Origin: Microvirga sp. TS319
GTDB lineage: Bacteria; Pseudomonadota; Alphaproteobacteria; Rhizobiales; Beijerinckiaceae
Length of the DNA stretch: 64,000 bases
Reading direction: 5' to 3'
Assembly (NCBI RefSeq): GCF_041276405.1
Contig: NZ_JBGGGT010000002.1
Location: 2,207,001-2,271,000 of the forward strand
Below, one piece after another: positions 18,147-27,704 of this stretch. Made by a program: the position numbers and the translations under genes. Each line of letters begins with the position of its first letter. Within the stretch, counting starts at the first letter, position 1. The notes beneath the pieces were generated by a model, which was given only the letters and a program-made list of their open reading frames with translations, had not been told where the DNA came from and did not search any database.

Positions 18147-18409
18147 GATGGTCTTTGATAAGCATGCCGAACAACTTGCTGGACTATATTGCTGTCACCC
18201 GAATTTCCAATAAGCCTGCGTGGCAACGGCGAGATTGTCCAAGAATTTGGTAACAAAGACCACTAAGCAGCAGGCGAATACCTGGAACCACTGCATTCTT
18301 ACCGTCCGGGATCGTGGAAGCATTCAACGCGTCGGCGAAAGGGTGGTTAACCCTGCTTTGTCGTTGTAGCGTCCAGATCATCGATAGCCTGCCCGCCGGA
18401 AACTCTCCC

Positions 18410-19021
18410 ATGACCATGACAGCAATGATCGCGTATGCCGCGGCTCTCCTCGTCGACGTTGCGACGCCGGGACCCGCCATGTTCGGGGTCGTCTCCACGG
18501 GTCTGGCCCGAGGATCATCCGCCGCGATCGCTGTCGGGCTCGGGATCGCCCTCGGCGACATCCTGCTGGTCAGCGTGGCTCTTCTGGGGCTGGTCGCCCT
18601 CACCGCCACGTTCGAGTGGGTGTTCGCATTCGTGAAGTATGCCGGTGCCGCCTACCTGATCTGGATCGGCATCACGATGTGGCGGTCCAAGCCAGAGCCC
18701 ATGGACGGAAGGCCGACCGGTTCCCGTCGCACGTTCTGGAACATAGGGCTCGGGGCCACGATGGCGCTGGGCAATCCGATGGGGATTCTCTTTCATGCCA
18801 GCCTGATGCCGCTGTTGCTGGATCTTGGCTCGCTGACGATCCTCGACGCAGGGGTCGTTCTCGGCATCGTCTTCACGGTCAACACGATGACGATGGGGTT
18901 CTACGGCCTCCTTTCGGGGCGGGCCTCCTCCTGGTTCCGGCCGCAAGGCCGGGTGCGGTGGATGAACCGCATTGCCGGCAGCGCGATGGTCGGTGTCGGG
19001 GCCGTTATCGCGTCCCGGTGA
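18410..19021 (+). CDS. LysE/RhtB-family exporter
   Basis: About 203 residues from ATG 18410 with six hydrophobic helices. The diagnostic N-terminal motif is ATPGPAMFGVVSTGLARG; KYAGAAYLIWIGITMWR and LGATMALGNPMGILF follow. LysE/RhtB proteins export amino acids or their derivatives across the inner membrane. An upstream in-frame ATG at 18314 would add a poorly supported N-terminus. Monocistronic as far as can be seen. Confidence 0.9.
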   Translation: MTMTAMIAYAAALLVDVATPGPAMFGVVSTGLARGSSAAIAVGLGIALGDILLVSVALLGLVALTATFEWVFAFVKYAGAAYLIWIGITMWRSKPEPMDGRPTGSRRTFWNIGLGATMALGNPMGILFHASLMPLLLDLGSLTILDAGVVLGIVFTVNTMTMGFYGLLSGRASSWFRPQGRVRWMNRIAGSAMVGVGAVIASR

Positions 19022-19226
19022 ATGTCTGAGGACAGGGGCTGTCCAGTGCCATGACATTAGACCTGTATGGGTTGCCGATGGTACCGGACTGATCACAGGA
19101 CTTTTGTGACGTTTGCTACCGAATACCGGGTTGCCCACCCCTTCGACCTGACTGCCTGTGGCTTTCCCAAGACACAGGGTCCAGCGGGAGACGAGCGACC
19201 AAGTTTTACCCTCATGGAGCCCTGCA

Positions 19227-19997
19227 TTGACCGTTGAACTCGTGAGCCTGCGGGAGCGGCCGGACCTGCTCGGCAAGGCGGATGAGCTTGTCGCCTCCCT
19301 CTGGCCGACATTCGTGCTCAAGGATCCGGTCGCCGGACGCTACTGGCCCAAGCTCTCTTCGCCCTCCTTGGCCCCCTTCCAGGCCCTCGCCGTGGAGACG
19401 GGCAGCGGCACCCAGACCGTTGTCGCCTTCGCAAACGCGGTGCCGTTCGCGTTGGATCGCGACGGCGATCCGGCGACGATGCTGCCCGACGACGGCTGGG
19501 ACGGCGTGCTGCGCGACGGGGTCGAGCTGATGCTGAGAGGGGAACAGGCGAATGCCCTGTCGGCGCTGGCGATCACGGTCCATCCCGCCCAGCGCGGAAG
19601 CGGACTGGCGGAACGTCTGATCGGGGCCATGAAGCAGGCCGCGCTGACGGCCGGCCTGTCGACCCTGGTGGCGCCGATCCGGCCGACCCGCAAGGCGCTC
19701 TATCCGCTCCAGTCCTTCGACGAATATTGCGCCTGGACGAGGGCCGACGGACTGCCGTTCGACCCGTGGATCAGAACCCATTCCCGGTTGGGCGCCCGCA
19801 TCGTCAAGGTCGCGCTACGCTCTATGACGGTATCGGGCACGGTGGCCTCCTGGGAGGCCTGGACGGGCCTGAGGTTCCCGGCGACGGGCTGCTACGCGGT
19901 TCCGGACGCCCTCGCCCCGGTTCGGATTGACCGCGCCGCCAACACAGGGACGTATGTCGAGCCGAACCTCTGGATGAAGCACCCGCTGTCGGGATGA
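19227..19997 (+). CDS. GNAT-like acetyltransferase
   Basis: About 256 residues from TTG 19227, chosen because GGAG lies 7 bases upstream; GTG 19158 is in frame but less likely. A GNAT core is visible around residues 110-160: SALAITVHPAQRGSGLAERL is strand beta4 plus the acetyl-CoA pyrophosphate loop (Q/R-x-x-G-x-G/A), followed by AALTAGLSTLVAPIRPT. The C-terminal half (WIRTHSRLGARIVKV, FPATGCYAVPDAL) matches long GNATs of unknown substrate. Confidence 0.75.
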   Translation: MTVELVSLRERPDLLGKADELVASLWPTFVLKDPVAGRYWPKLSSPSLAPFQALAVETGSGTQTVVAFANAVPFALDRDGDPATMLPDDGWDGVLRDGVELMLRGEQANALSALAITVHPAQRGSGLAERLIGAMKQAALTAGLSTLVAPIRPTRKALYPLQSFDEYCAWTRADGLPFDPWIRTHSRLGARIVKVALRSMTVSGTVASWEAWTGLRFPATGCYAVPDALAPVRIDRAANTGTYVEPNLWMKHPLSG

Positions 19998-20065
19998 AGT
20001 GCGGGTGCCCGGACAGCGTTTCATCATGTTCGTGGCCGCCGTGTCTGCAAAACGGGTGAACCTGA

Positions 20066-20815
20066 ATGACTGACCCTAGAAAAGACCCGCTTTATCGGGA
20101 TCCGGCTTTGGCCCAGTTCTACGACTTGGTGAACCGATGGTGGATCGACTTCGATTATTGCACCTCGCTCGCGGCGAATGCGGCTTCGATCCTCGATCTC
20201 GGATCCGGAACGGGCGAACTGGCTGCGGCGCTCGCCCCAAAGCGGCGGGTGACCGGGGTCGACCCGGCCGCCGCCATGCTGGAGATCGCGCGCAACCGGC
20301 CCGGAGGTGACGAGGTCACCTGGGTCCAAGCGGACGCACGTACGGTGCGATTGGGGGAACGCTTCGACCTCGTTCTCCTCACCGGGCACGTCTTCCAGGT
20401 CTTCCTGTCCCAGGAGGACCAGAAGGCCGCTCTGGACACGATTGCGGCCCATTTGAACCCGGATGGCCGCTTCATCTTCGACAGCCGCAATCCCAGACTT
20501 CGCACCTGGGAAGGTCGGGACCGCCACAACAGCCTGCATCGGCTCGAACATCCGCAACTTGGCACCATCGAGGCTTGGAACGAGCCCGTCTATGACGATG
20601 CGACCAAGATCCTGACCTATGAGAATGGCTATCGGATCCTTGCGACGGGCCAGGCCTTCTCCGCCTCGGCCCAGATCCGCTACACGCCTCAGGAGGAGCT
20701 TGCGGCGTTGCTTGAGGCATCCGGATTGGTGGTGGATACATGGCTCGGAAGCTGGGATGGGGGCCCGTACCACCCGGAGGCCAAGGAGATCATTCCAATC
20801 GGCCGGCTTGCTTGA
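20066..20815 (+). CDS. Class I SAM-dependent methyltransferase
   Basis: 249 residues. The SAM-binding motif I is ILDLGSGTGELAAAL, followed by the acidic TGVDPAAAMLEIA loop, and the post-motif FDLVLLTGHVFQVFLSQED strand is present. The C-terminus has a beta-rich cap. Substrate cannot be deduced. It lies 68 bp after the GNAT gene on the same strand and may be cotranscribed with it and the following membrane-protein gene. Confidence 0.87.
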   Translation: MTDPRKDPLYRDPALAQFYDLVNRWWIDFDYCTSLAANAASILDLGSGTGELAAALAPKRRVTGVDPAAAMLEIARNRPGGDEVTWVQADARTVRLGERFDLVLLTGHVFQVFLSQEDQKAALDTIAAHLNPDGRFIFDSRNPRLRTWEGRDRHNSLHRLEHPQLGTIEAWNEPVYDDATKILTYENGYRILATGQAFSASAQIRYTPQEELAALLEASGLVVDTWLGSWDGGPYHPEAKEIIPIGRLA

Positions 20816-20882
20816 GATCTTCGTGAGCGTTTCAATTGGGAACCAATAACCTGTACTGTGCCGCTGGGGAGGTCCGATCGAC

Positions 20883-21242
20883 ATGAAGAGCATCGTCAAG
20901 GGGCTGGTTTCCCTGAACGTTCTGGCCTTCCTCATCACGGCGGCGGTAGCCTGGTTCCTAAGCCGGAGCTCTGCCTCGGAGTTGCTCGATACGGCCAGCT
21001 ATGTCGGGCTCGGAATGGGTGCCCTTGGAGCGCTCATGTTCGTAGGCTCCGGTTCAGGCATCAGCGGCTCCACGGGAATGGCCGCGAGCGCGGCGGACCA
21101 GCCAAGCCGGATCATGAATGCGCTCTGGATGGACCGGACCTCAGGCATCTCGACAGGGGCCCTTTTCGTACTGGGGAGCCTCAGTTGGATCGCCATCGCA
21201 TGGCTGTTGGCGGCGATCACGGGCCATCTTGAGACTGCGTAG
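20883..21242 (+). CDS. Small membrane protein, unknown function
   Basis: 119 residues with three hydrophobic segments: VSLNVLAFLITAAVAWFLS near the start, SYVGLGMGALGALMFVGSG in the middle and FVLGSLSWIAIAWLLAAIT at the end. ATG 20883 has GGGGAGG about 9 bases upstream. No family recognised. Confidence 0.7.
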   Translation: MKSIVKGLVSLNVLAFLITAAVAWFLSRSSASELLDTASYVGLGMGALGALMFVGSGSGISGSTGMAASAADQPSRIMNALWMDRTSGISTGALFVLGSLSWIAIAWLLAAITGHLETA

Positions 21243-21264
21243 TTCGCAGAGTTCCCATTTGGAA

Positions 21265-21792
21265 TCAGGCCTCGGCGTCAGTGACATAGAGATATCGCAG
21301 AACCTCCTGCCCGGTGGCGCGGCTGATCCTGGTGAACACCTCCCGCCGCTGATGAACCCTCTCGGCCACCTTCTGGGAAGGCAGGTTTTCGGGGCTGGTG
21401 ATGCTCACCACCCGCGGCATCCGGAGGATGTCCAGCCCGTAGCACACACAGGCGCGAGCCGCTTCCGTCGCCAAGCCTTGGTGCCAGAACCCGCGCCACA
21501 GGTGATAGCCGACCTCCGGCTCCTGCCCGGCTGGCGTCCTCTGAAGGGTGAGCCCGCAATCGCCGATCGGATCGCCCGTATCCCTGCTGATGACAGCCCA
21601 GAGGCCGAACCCGTTCCGGGCGTAGCTGTCGAAGGCAAGCTCCTGGAACCACGCCCGGGTCTCGGGACACGACTTCGGCGCGGGATAGAACCGCATGCAC
21701 TCCGGGTCGCGATAGATGCGATGGAGACCAGGGAGGTTAGTTGGGGCGATTTCCCTGATAAGGAGCCGGGGAGTGGACAGGATCTCACGCAT
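21265..21792 (-). CDS. RimJ/RimL-type GNAT acetyltransferase
   Basis: About 175 residues from ATG 21792; upstream frame to 21897 is probably not translated. Typical RimJ-like elements: STPRLLIREIAPTNLPGL, WAVISRDTGDPIGDCGL, EVGYHLWRGFWHQGLATEA (acetyl-CoA loop) and TSPENLPSQKVAERV. These enzymes acetylate N-terminal or free amines. The segment after VAERV is more divergent than usual but stays in frame. Confidence 0.83.
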   Translation of the reverse strand: MREILSTPRLLIREIAPTNLPGLHRIYRDPECMRFYPAPKSCPETRAWFQELAFDSYARNGFGLWAVISRDTGDPIGDCGLTLQRTPAGQEPEVGYHLWRGFWHQGLATEAARACVCYGLDILRMPRVVSITSPENLPSQKVAERVHQRREVFTRISRATGQEVLRYLYVTDAEA

Positions 21793-22075
21793 CTCCACGC
21801 CTGCTGAGACAATGACAATCGGGGTTCGCGTTCTGCGCAAGCACTCATCTGAGATTGCTACAGATTGTTTACCGTGACCATTACAAGATGCCTGCACCGG
21901 GCGCGTTGCGTATCAGCCCGACGGAGTTCCATTGCTCCAGGCGTGGACGCTGCCTGGCTCAGGTCTACCTCCTCAGCCAGGGCTTTTCCATTACTGGCCC
22001 GGATTTCGCGGAGGGACGTTTGGAGGGACGTTTATGGAATGCGAGTGGTTGCGGCTCTAAACGCCGAATGAAGCT

Positions 22076-23011
22076 TCAATGCCAGGTCAGGCTCGAGACC
22101 GAGCTCTCGGTCGCCGTGCGGCCGATCGCCTCGCCCATGAGGGGGGCGATGCTGATGACCCGGATGTTGTGGGCGACCTTCACGGCTTCGGTCGGGATGA
22201 TGGAATCGGTGATGACCAGTTCCTTGAGCCGGGAGCCGGCGATGCGGGACACGGCCCCGCCCGAGAGAACGCCATGGGTGATGTAGGCATAGACTTCCTT
22301 CGCGCCCTTGGCGAGAAGAGCATCGGCAGCGTTCACCAGGGTGCCGCCGGAATCGACGATGTCGTCGACCAGGATGCAGGAGCGGCCGGCCACGTCGCCG
22401 ATGATGTTCATGACCTCGGACTCGCCCGGACGCTCGCGGCGCTTGTCGACGATGGCGAGGGGCGCATCGATGCGCTTGGCCAGCGCCCGGGCGCGCACCA
22501 CGCCGCCCACGTCGGGCGAAACCACCATGCGGTTGCCGCCGTCGAGCCGTTCCTTGATGTCGCGGGCAAGAGTGGGGACCGCGAACAGGTTGTCGGTCGG
22601 GATGTCGAAGAAGCCCTGGATCTGACCGGCATGAAGGTCGAGGGTCAGAACGCGGTCGACACCCGCACGGGTGATCAGGTTCGCCACCAGCTTGGCCGAG
22701 ATCGGCGTGCGTGATGCGGACTTCCGGTCCTGGCGGGCGTAGCCGAAATAGGGGATCACCGCCGTGATGCGGCGCGCGGAGGCGCGGCGGAGCGCATCGG
22801 TGATGATCAGCAGTTCCATCAGGTGGTCGTTCGTGGGGAACGAGGTCGACTGAATGATGAACACGTCCTCGCCGCGCACATTCTCCTGAATTTCGACGAA
22901 CACTTCCATGTCGGCGAAACGCTTCACCTGGGCCTTGGCCAGCGGAACGTTGAGATAGGCGGCGATGGCCTCGGCCAGCGGACGGTTGGAATTTCCCGCA
23001 ACGAGCTTCAT
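22076..23011 (-). CDS. prs: Ribose-phosphate pyrophosphokinase
   Basis: 311 residues from ATG 23011, the standard length. Makes PRPP from ribose-5-phosphate and ATP for purine, pyrimidine, His and Trp synthesis. The ATP/flexible-loop region [20 protein letters not shown] and the PRPP-binding signature [13 protein letters not shown] (two adjacent Asp) are intact; [16 protein letters not shown] is also characteristic. This is a housekeeping gene. Its location between the two tRNA-Arg repeats weighs against that whole interval being a recent import. Confidence 0.97.
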   Translation of the reverse strand: MKLVAGNSNRPLAEAIAAYLNVPLAKAQVKRFADMEVFVEIQENVRGEDVFIIQSTSFPTNDHLMELLIITDALRRASARRITAVIPYFGYARQDRKSASRTPISAKLVANLITRAGVDRVLTLDLHAGQIQGFFDIPTDNLFAVPTLARDIKERLDGGNRMVVSPDVGGVVRARALAKRIDAPLAIVDKRRERPGESEVMNIIGDVAGRSCILVDDIVDSGGTLVNAADALLAKGAKEVYAYITHGVLSGGAVSRIAGSRLKELVITDSIIPTEAVKVAHNIRVISIAPLMGEAIGRTATESSVSSLTWH

Positions 23012-23331
23012 GCAAGCAACTTTGGCTCTATGTGACCGATGGCACCCGCTACACCATGCCTTAACGCCTGCACGGCCAGGCACGAGGCTCTTAACAGCAT
23101 TACGAAACCGTCACAATAGACGGAAGGTCCAAGAGGCTCACACCTGGCGAGCGAGAACGCATCATCGAGATGCATGACGAGGGCTACCAGGCTCGCGCCT
23201 TCAGCAATGCCTTTCTTGATATGGCCCGGCGCCCCCCTGAGCAGAGCGCGAAGCAGGCCGCCGAAGCAATTTTTGCGATCAGATCATTTCGTAAAAGCAG
23301 CGTTATTGAACGCTCTTTGGAGGGAAGCGTG
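23012..23331. other. Gap upstream of prs
   Basis: 320 bp holding the prs promoter region. On the plus strand around 23130-23240 a frame reads LTPGERERIIEMHDEGYQAR, suggestive of a helix-turn-helix (transposase-like) fragment, but it has no start and I cannot assign it. Confidence 0.3.
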
Positions 23332-23949
23332 TCAGGCCGATTTGGTCTGCTTCATGGAAGCTGCCGAGGGGAACGTCAGATAGAAGTCGCCGATGCCATC
23401 AACCCCACCTATCGCGATGTCCCTCCCGCTGTTTTTGTCCGCCAGGTAGCGCTCAGCACCGTACGTCGGGGCCCAACCTTGGCCGACAATCCGTCCTTCC
23501 ATGATTTGAACGCTGCGGTTGGCTTTGAAATCGAGACCTTCTGCCTTTTGAGCGCGCTCGATGGAAATGGTTCCGTTGGCAACCGCATCCTCGAACGCCT
23601 GAGCGGAAGCCTTGTCCCAGATGGCATGATCTGTGTCTTGAGCAATTTTCTCGCGCATCCTGGAAATGACTGCTGCCCGAAACTCCTCATTGGACACAGC
23701 ATGCATGCCAAACTCGTCGGATACTGCGACCATTCCTGCGGGGACGCTGCTGGTGCTCTTGGCCGAGAGATCGAACATGGCCGCGCCGATCTGACCTGCA
23801 ATGTTTTTCGTGGCCGACGACAGCGGAACGATGCCGCTGGAGGCGGGAGCGGCCTTTGAGGCTAGGCTGGCCTTCGAGGAAGCAGCCTGATCAGAGGAGG
23901 CGGCCAGCAGGATCTGAAGACCTTGGGCGAGGGTGGAATTAACGTGCAT
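23332..23949 (-). CDS. Hypothetical protein, unrecognised family
   Basis: 205 residues. The first 60 are Ala/Ser-rich (ILLAASSDQAASSKASLASK), the middle has two acidic helical stretches (NEEFRAAVISRMREKIAQD, AFEDAVANGTISIERAQK) and the end has a G-rich segment (IGGVDGIGDFYLTFPSA). There is no signal peptide or membrane helix. The even codon pattern over 600 bp suggests a real gene, but I recognise no family. Divergent from the nucleotidyltransferase gene. Confidence 0.55.
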   Translation of the reverse strand: MHVNSTLAQGLQILLAASSDQAASSKASLASKAAPASSGIVPLSSATKNIAGQIGAAMFDLSAKSTSSVPAGMVAVSDEFGMHAVSNEEFRAAVISRMREKIAQDTDHAIWDKASAQAFEDAVANGTISIERAQKAEGLDFKANRSVQIMEGRIVGQGWAPTYGAERYLADKNSGRDIAIGGVDGIGDFYLTFPSAASMKQTKSA

Positions 23950-24185
23950 GATGGCCGTCCTGGAGCGCCGGTGCCCGCATCATGCCCGGGCTCAGGCGGA
24001 AAAGAGGACGTGGCCGCATCATGCGCCACAAATAGGAATTCAGGGCTATAGTAGAGCGGCATAGTTACGACAACCTCACCATTCGTTCGAGAAGGCAACG
24101 GCTCTGAATTGCGTGACATTGCCTTTATGGAATGAGCTTAGGCTGGATAATTGCATGGCCGATTATTCGGAGGCTTCAGCGCTGT

Positions 24186-24779
24186 ATGTCCCGGAACCAG
24201 GAACCAGAGGATATTCGACGCCTCGACCAGATCATCCGTGCCGATCCTGATCTGATGCAGCTTCTCACGGCCGCTTGTCGGCTCGAACTCCCCCATTGGC
24301 GCTTGGGTGGAGGGTGTATCTACCAGACGGTCTGGAATGCCCTGACGGGCCGACCGAGGCGGACCGGGATCAAAGATTATGATCTTGTCTACTTCGACAG
24401 CTCCGATCTGTCCTGGGAGGTCGAGGACGCGGTCATTCAGCAAGTTGCCGCTGCCCTGCCGCCGCTGCCGGGAGACGTTGAAGTCCGCAACCATGCCCGG
24501 GTGCCGCTCTGGTTCGAGGAGCGATTTGGCTTTCCGTGCCCTCCGGTCGCCCATCCCGACGATGTGTTCCGGCAATATCCTCTCAGGGTTCAGGCCCTTG
24601 GGGTTCGGCTCGGCAAGGATGGAAACCTCAGCGTCCTTTGCCCCTTTGGCCTTGAGGACCTGTTCGCCATGCGAGTTCGCCCGAACCGCGCGTTGCCGAA
24701 CAGAGCCAGCTACGAGGAGAAAGCCAAACGTCTGGTCCAGACATGGCCGGAGCTCGTTGTCGAACCCTGGTCGCAGTGA
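24186..24779 (+). CDS. DUF925-type nucleotidyltransferase-like protein
   Basis: About 197 residues from ATG 24186 (CGGAGG 12 bases upstream); ATG 24132 is an alternative. Features of the NTP_transf_6 (DUF925) family: LGGGCIYQTVWNALTGRP, then KDYDLVYFDSSDLSWEVED with the metal-binding D-x-D pair (DYD), and a C-terminal FGLEDLFAMRVRPNR. These proteins resemble polymerase-beta-fold nucleotidyltransferases; the substrate is not known. Confidence 0.82.
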   Translation: MSRNQEPEDIRRLDQIIRADPDLMQLLTAACRLELPHWRLGGGCIYQTVWNALTGRPRRTGIKDYDLVYFDSSDLSWEVEDAVIQQVAAALPPLPGDVEVRNHARVPLWFEERFGFPCPPVAHPDDVFRQYPLRVQALGVRLGKDGNLSVLCPFGLEDLFAMRVRPNRALPNRASYEEKAKRLVQTWPELVVEPWSQ

Positions 24780-25007
24780 CAGAAGCGAGTGCGAATTTCC
24801 GAGAAGACGCTTTATGGGACCGGATGAAGGTGCATTTGACCACATTCGGAAGCATTGCGGCACTACTCTGACAGCGGTTAAGTAAAGACCTATTTATCAT
24901 GGCCTCTTATCCCGCATGCGACGCCCTTGAATACTTAGGATATCTTCAGAGTTCAAAGCGATCTTCGGCCGTCTTCCCAACTCTCCGACTGGCGCGACGG
25001 CGCAGAA

Positions 25008-25976
25008 ATGATACACAGGCCTATGGCCGGTTTCTACCCTCCCATTGAGCCCTATGATGCTGGCATGCTCGACGTCGGTGACGGGCACCACGTCTATTGG
25101 GAGACCTGCGGAAATCCCGCCGGGAAACCCGCCCTTGTCCTTCACGGCGGTCCCGGATCCGGCTGCACTGTGAATGCCCGGCGGTACTTCGATCCGGGCG
25201 CGTATCGCATTGTTCTGTTTGACCAGCGCGGAAGTGGGCGCAGCACCCCCCACGCCAGCCAGCCCGATGTTGATCTCTCTACCAACACCACATCACACCT
25301 GCTCGCGGACATCGAGCTGCTACGGCAGCATCTTGGGATCGAGCAGTGGCTGGTCCTGGGCGGGTCCTGGGGATCAACCCTGGCGCTCGCCTATGCTGGG
25401 CAGCAACCCCAACACGTAACCGAGATGGTCCTGTTCAGCATTGCCACCACCACGGCATCGGAAATCGACTGGATTACCCGAGGGGTTGGCGCCTTCTTCC
25501 CCGAGCCGTGGAGCCGCTTTCGAGGTGGCGTCCCAGAGGCAGAGCGGGACGGAAGCCTTGTCGAGGCGTACCACCGCCTTCTCGTGCACCCGGACCCTGC
25601 TGTGCATGAGAAAGCTGCACGAGATTGGTGCGATTGGGAGATGGCCATCGTTGCCGTGCATCCCACTCATAAGCCTCATCCAAGATACGAGGACCCGGCA
25701 TTCCGGCTAGGGTTTGCCCGCCTCGTGACCCACTACTGGCGCCACCAGGCGTGGCTAGAGGATGGAGCTCTGTTGCTGGCGGCAAGCCGTCTGGCAGGCA
25801 TCCCAGGCGTTCTGATCCACGGTCGGCTGGACATTGGCGGACCGCTCATCACCCCCTGGAAGCTCAGGCAGCAGTGGCCAGGCAGCGAGCTGATCGTCGT
25901 CAGCGAGGCAGGTCATGACGCGCGCGACCCCGGCATGACCGAGAGCATCGTTGCTGCAACTGATCGGTTTGCGTGA
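25008..25976 (+). CDS. pip: Proline iminopeptidase
   Basis: 322 residues, alpha/beta-hydrolase fold, peptidase family S33. It removes N-terminal proline from peptides in the cytoplasm. The oxyanion/HGGPGSG loop (ALVLHGGPGSGCTV), DQRGSGRSTPH, the nucleophile elbow LGGSWGSTLALAYA (Ser), the acid in HGRLDIGGP and the histidine in EAGHDARDPG are all present. ATG 25008 is used; ATG 25023 is also possible. Single gene. Confidence 0.95.
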   Translation: MIHRPMAGFYPPIEPYDAGMLDVGDGHHVYWETCGNPAGKPALVLHGGPGSGCTVNARRYFDPGAYRIVLFDQRGSGRSTPHASQPDVDLSTNTTSHLLADIELLRQHLGIEQWLVLGGSWGSTLALAYAGQQPQHVTEMVLFSIATTTASEIDWITRGVGAFFPEPWSRFRGGVPEAERDGSLVEAYHRLLVHPDPAVHEKAARDWCDWEMAIVAVHPTHKPHPRYEDPAFRLGFARLVTHYWRHQAWLEDGALLLAASRLAGIPGVLIHGRLDIGGPLITPWKLRQQWPGSELIVVSEAGHDARDPGMTESIVAATDRFA

Positions 25977-26031
25977 ACTTCGCGAATTGGGCCTTACGCC
26001 GCTGTCGGCTTGAATAGGATGCCCAGGCTCG

Positions 26032-26295
26032 TCATTTGCGCTCAGGCCGGTTCGCCTTCGGCTGCACGATAGCACCAGCGTTGGAATGGCGATTGTCCGC
26101 CTGCTCTCCCTGTCGGATACCATCACCTTTCATCCGTCCATCAAACAGGAACGGCTGTGTTCCATGCGTGCTCGTAGCAGCCGGATCCTGCGAATGTCTG
26201 GATGGAGCATCTTGGGCGTCGGCAGTGGTCGCGGCCAGCGCCAATGCAAGTGCGATTGCCAGTCTCGAGATGATAGGCCTCTCCTCTTTCCGCAC
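26032..26295 (-). CDS. Small secreted protein, unknown function
   Basis: 87 residues starting at GTG 26295. A convincing signal peptide (SRLAIALALALAATTADAQ, cut expected after ADA) is followed by a hydrophilic, His/Gln-rich low-complexity tail. No family recognised. Real but unassigned. Confidence 0.5.
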   Translation of the reverse strand: MRKEERPIISRLAIALALALAATTADAQDAPSRHSQDPAATSTHGTQPFLFDGRMKGDGIRQGEQADNRHSNAGAIVQPKANRPERK

Positions 26296-26419
26296 GGAAT
26301 CAGCGTGACGGCATCACTTGGTTTCGGTCACCGCCGCAGAGCAACTCGGCATTCGGTAGCAAACGCCACCAGACTTCCGTGACTTGACCCGGTAATGTCC
26401 GCAGGCAGTTGATTTCCGC

Positions 26420-26737
26420 TTATCCACTGACGGTTGACCTTTGTGGCAGATGGCGTTCGCTCCCGCCCCTCTGCACCGCCCGTTCCCGTGCCCCCAATGT
26501 CAGTAAGTTTACCGCCGTCACGAGGCTGGCGTCCCTGTCCTCAACCCGGAGGATGAACTCGTCGATGTTCCCATCACAGACCTGATGGAAAGCATGCCAG
26601 ATCTGGCTGCCGCGCATGTTCATATCGTCGAGGTCGAGGAGCGTAAGGACAGGCGAAAGGGCATGCTGGCAGACCAGGAGGAGAACTTCTGTGCTCCCTG
26701 GATTTCCTTCCGCGACGGTGGCCAAGATGTTGTCCAT
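26420..26737 (-). CDS. Hypothetical protein, phage/plasmid-like flavour
   Basis: About 105 residues from ATG 26737; the frame stays open to 26827. The sequence MDNILATVAEGNPGSTEVLL and DLDDMNMRGSQIWHAFHQVC resemble small helical proteins I associate with phage or plasmid regions, but I cannot name the family. From 26738 to 27134 I see no gene. Confidence 0.5.
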   Translation of the reverse strand: MDNILATVAEGNPGSTEVLLLVCQHALSPVLTLLDLDDMNMRGSQIWHAFHQVCDGNIDEFILRVEDRDASLVTAVNLLTLGARERAVQRGGSERHLPQRSTVSG

Positions 26738-27134
26738 TGTGGCTGTTGCGGACAGCCTTGCTCGTTCCGTTTTCACACCCGCCCAAATTCCCGTGCTTTG
26801 AGGGGCAATATACGGGATTCGGAACACTCGGTCGATCCCTCGAAAGGGATCTTTATCCTAGCCGCGTTGTTAGAGGCGACCTTGAGCAAGGAGGCATGCG
26901 TCGTTGCCTTCGGCACCACCTTATCGGCTCGTTTACAAGATCAAACCTTACAAATTTTGCTCGGCACCGAAGAGGCTAAGGGCTTCCCATATCAGTTGTT
27001 TATCAAGCTACTGGTGGTCTTTGCTACCGAACGCTGGAGCAACTGGGCACCAGGATGATGGCTGTTTGATGGGGCCTGACCCTTTCGCGAAACGTGACAT
27101 CATAGAATTCAGAGCCCTTTGATAGTCCGATTTA

Positions 27135-27218
27135 GGTCAGGAACCGGGATCCGGTACGCTGTTGGACCAGTCGCTGAGCCGGGGATTGCCGCCCTCGAGC
27201 TTCGATCCAGGACATGCC
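27135..27218. repeat. Diverged third copy of the 86-bp repeat
   Basis: Shares GGTCAGGAA, the GAT-C-GT-CGC spacing, GCC-T-GAGCTT and the TGCC end with copies A and B, roughly 70% by eye. It overlaps the 3' end of the NepR-like gene and supplies that protein's last residues. Confidence 0.6.
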
Positions 27219-27406
27219 GGGACTACACCTTGCGCAGGTCTGATCCTCCTCAGCCGCTCAATCATCTCGTCAGGCACGGGAAGGAGCAATTCCTCCCGGG
27301 AGCGGTTCCGCAGCACCTGTCCAATGTGCGCGATGACGTGCCGTGGGAGGCGTGGTGTGCACTGGCTCGTCCCGCGGCTTGGCCGCTGGCTGTCACTGGC
27401 CCCCAT
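27137..27406 (-). CDS. NepR-family anti-sigma factor homologue
   Basis: 90 residues from ATG 27406 with GGAGAG about 6 bases upstream. The core RHVIAHIGQVLRNRSREELL then PVPDEMIERLRRI carries the NepR pattern (helix, IGxxLR, then VPDxxxxLLxxL). NepR binds the ECF sigma factor EcfG and is removed by PhyR in the alphaproteobacterial general stress response. No phyR or ecfG gene is nearby, so this is an orphan copy. Residues after about 60 (SKLEGGNPRLSDW) are encoded by the repeat copy and are probably not part of the domain. Confidence 0.6.
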   Translation of the reverse strand: MGASDSQRPSRGTSQCTPRLPRHVIAHIGQVLRNRSREELLLPVPDEMIERLRRIRPAQGVVPACPGSKLEGGNPRLSDWSNSVPDPGS

Positions 27407-27578
27407 GGCTTCTCTCCATCGCCGTGCGCCGGCGGTTGTTTCAATTGATGCAACCGAACACACGGCGCAAGGTCCGGGTTTCAGGAATGGCGTGCGGCAA
27501 ATCCGGCCCTCAGGGAGGTGGATCAATCAAATTTGGACGGCCCCGTCTCAGGGGGGCAACATTGCACGCCGAAACACA

Positions 27579-27704
27579 CCCTGAAGGGAGCACCTGAACG
27601 TGAAGTGGTCGCCATCCTAGCTTGTAAGCGCCGGCCGGGAGCTGGACGCTGCAAGTGGTGCGGCCAGCTCCCCCCTTCCCGCTTGAAAACACAATCAGCT
27701 CCAC
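27579..27704 (-). pseudogene. parA-like ATPase scrap
   Basis: Minus-strand frame reads VELIVFSSGKGGAGRTTCSV then QLPAGAYKLGWRPLHVQVLP. This is the deviant Walker A region of ParA/MinD ATPases (KGG-x-GKTT) and the following strand, with the second lysine changed to arginine. Nothing of the rest of a ParA is found. Probably a plasmid or integrative-element remnant. Confidence 0.55.
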
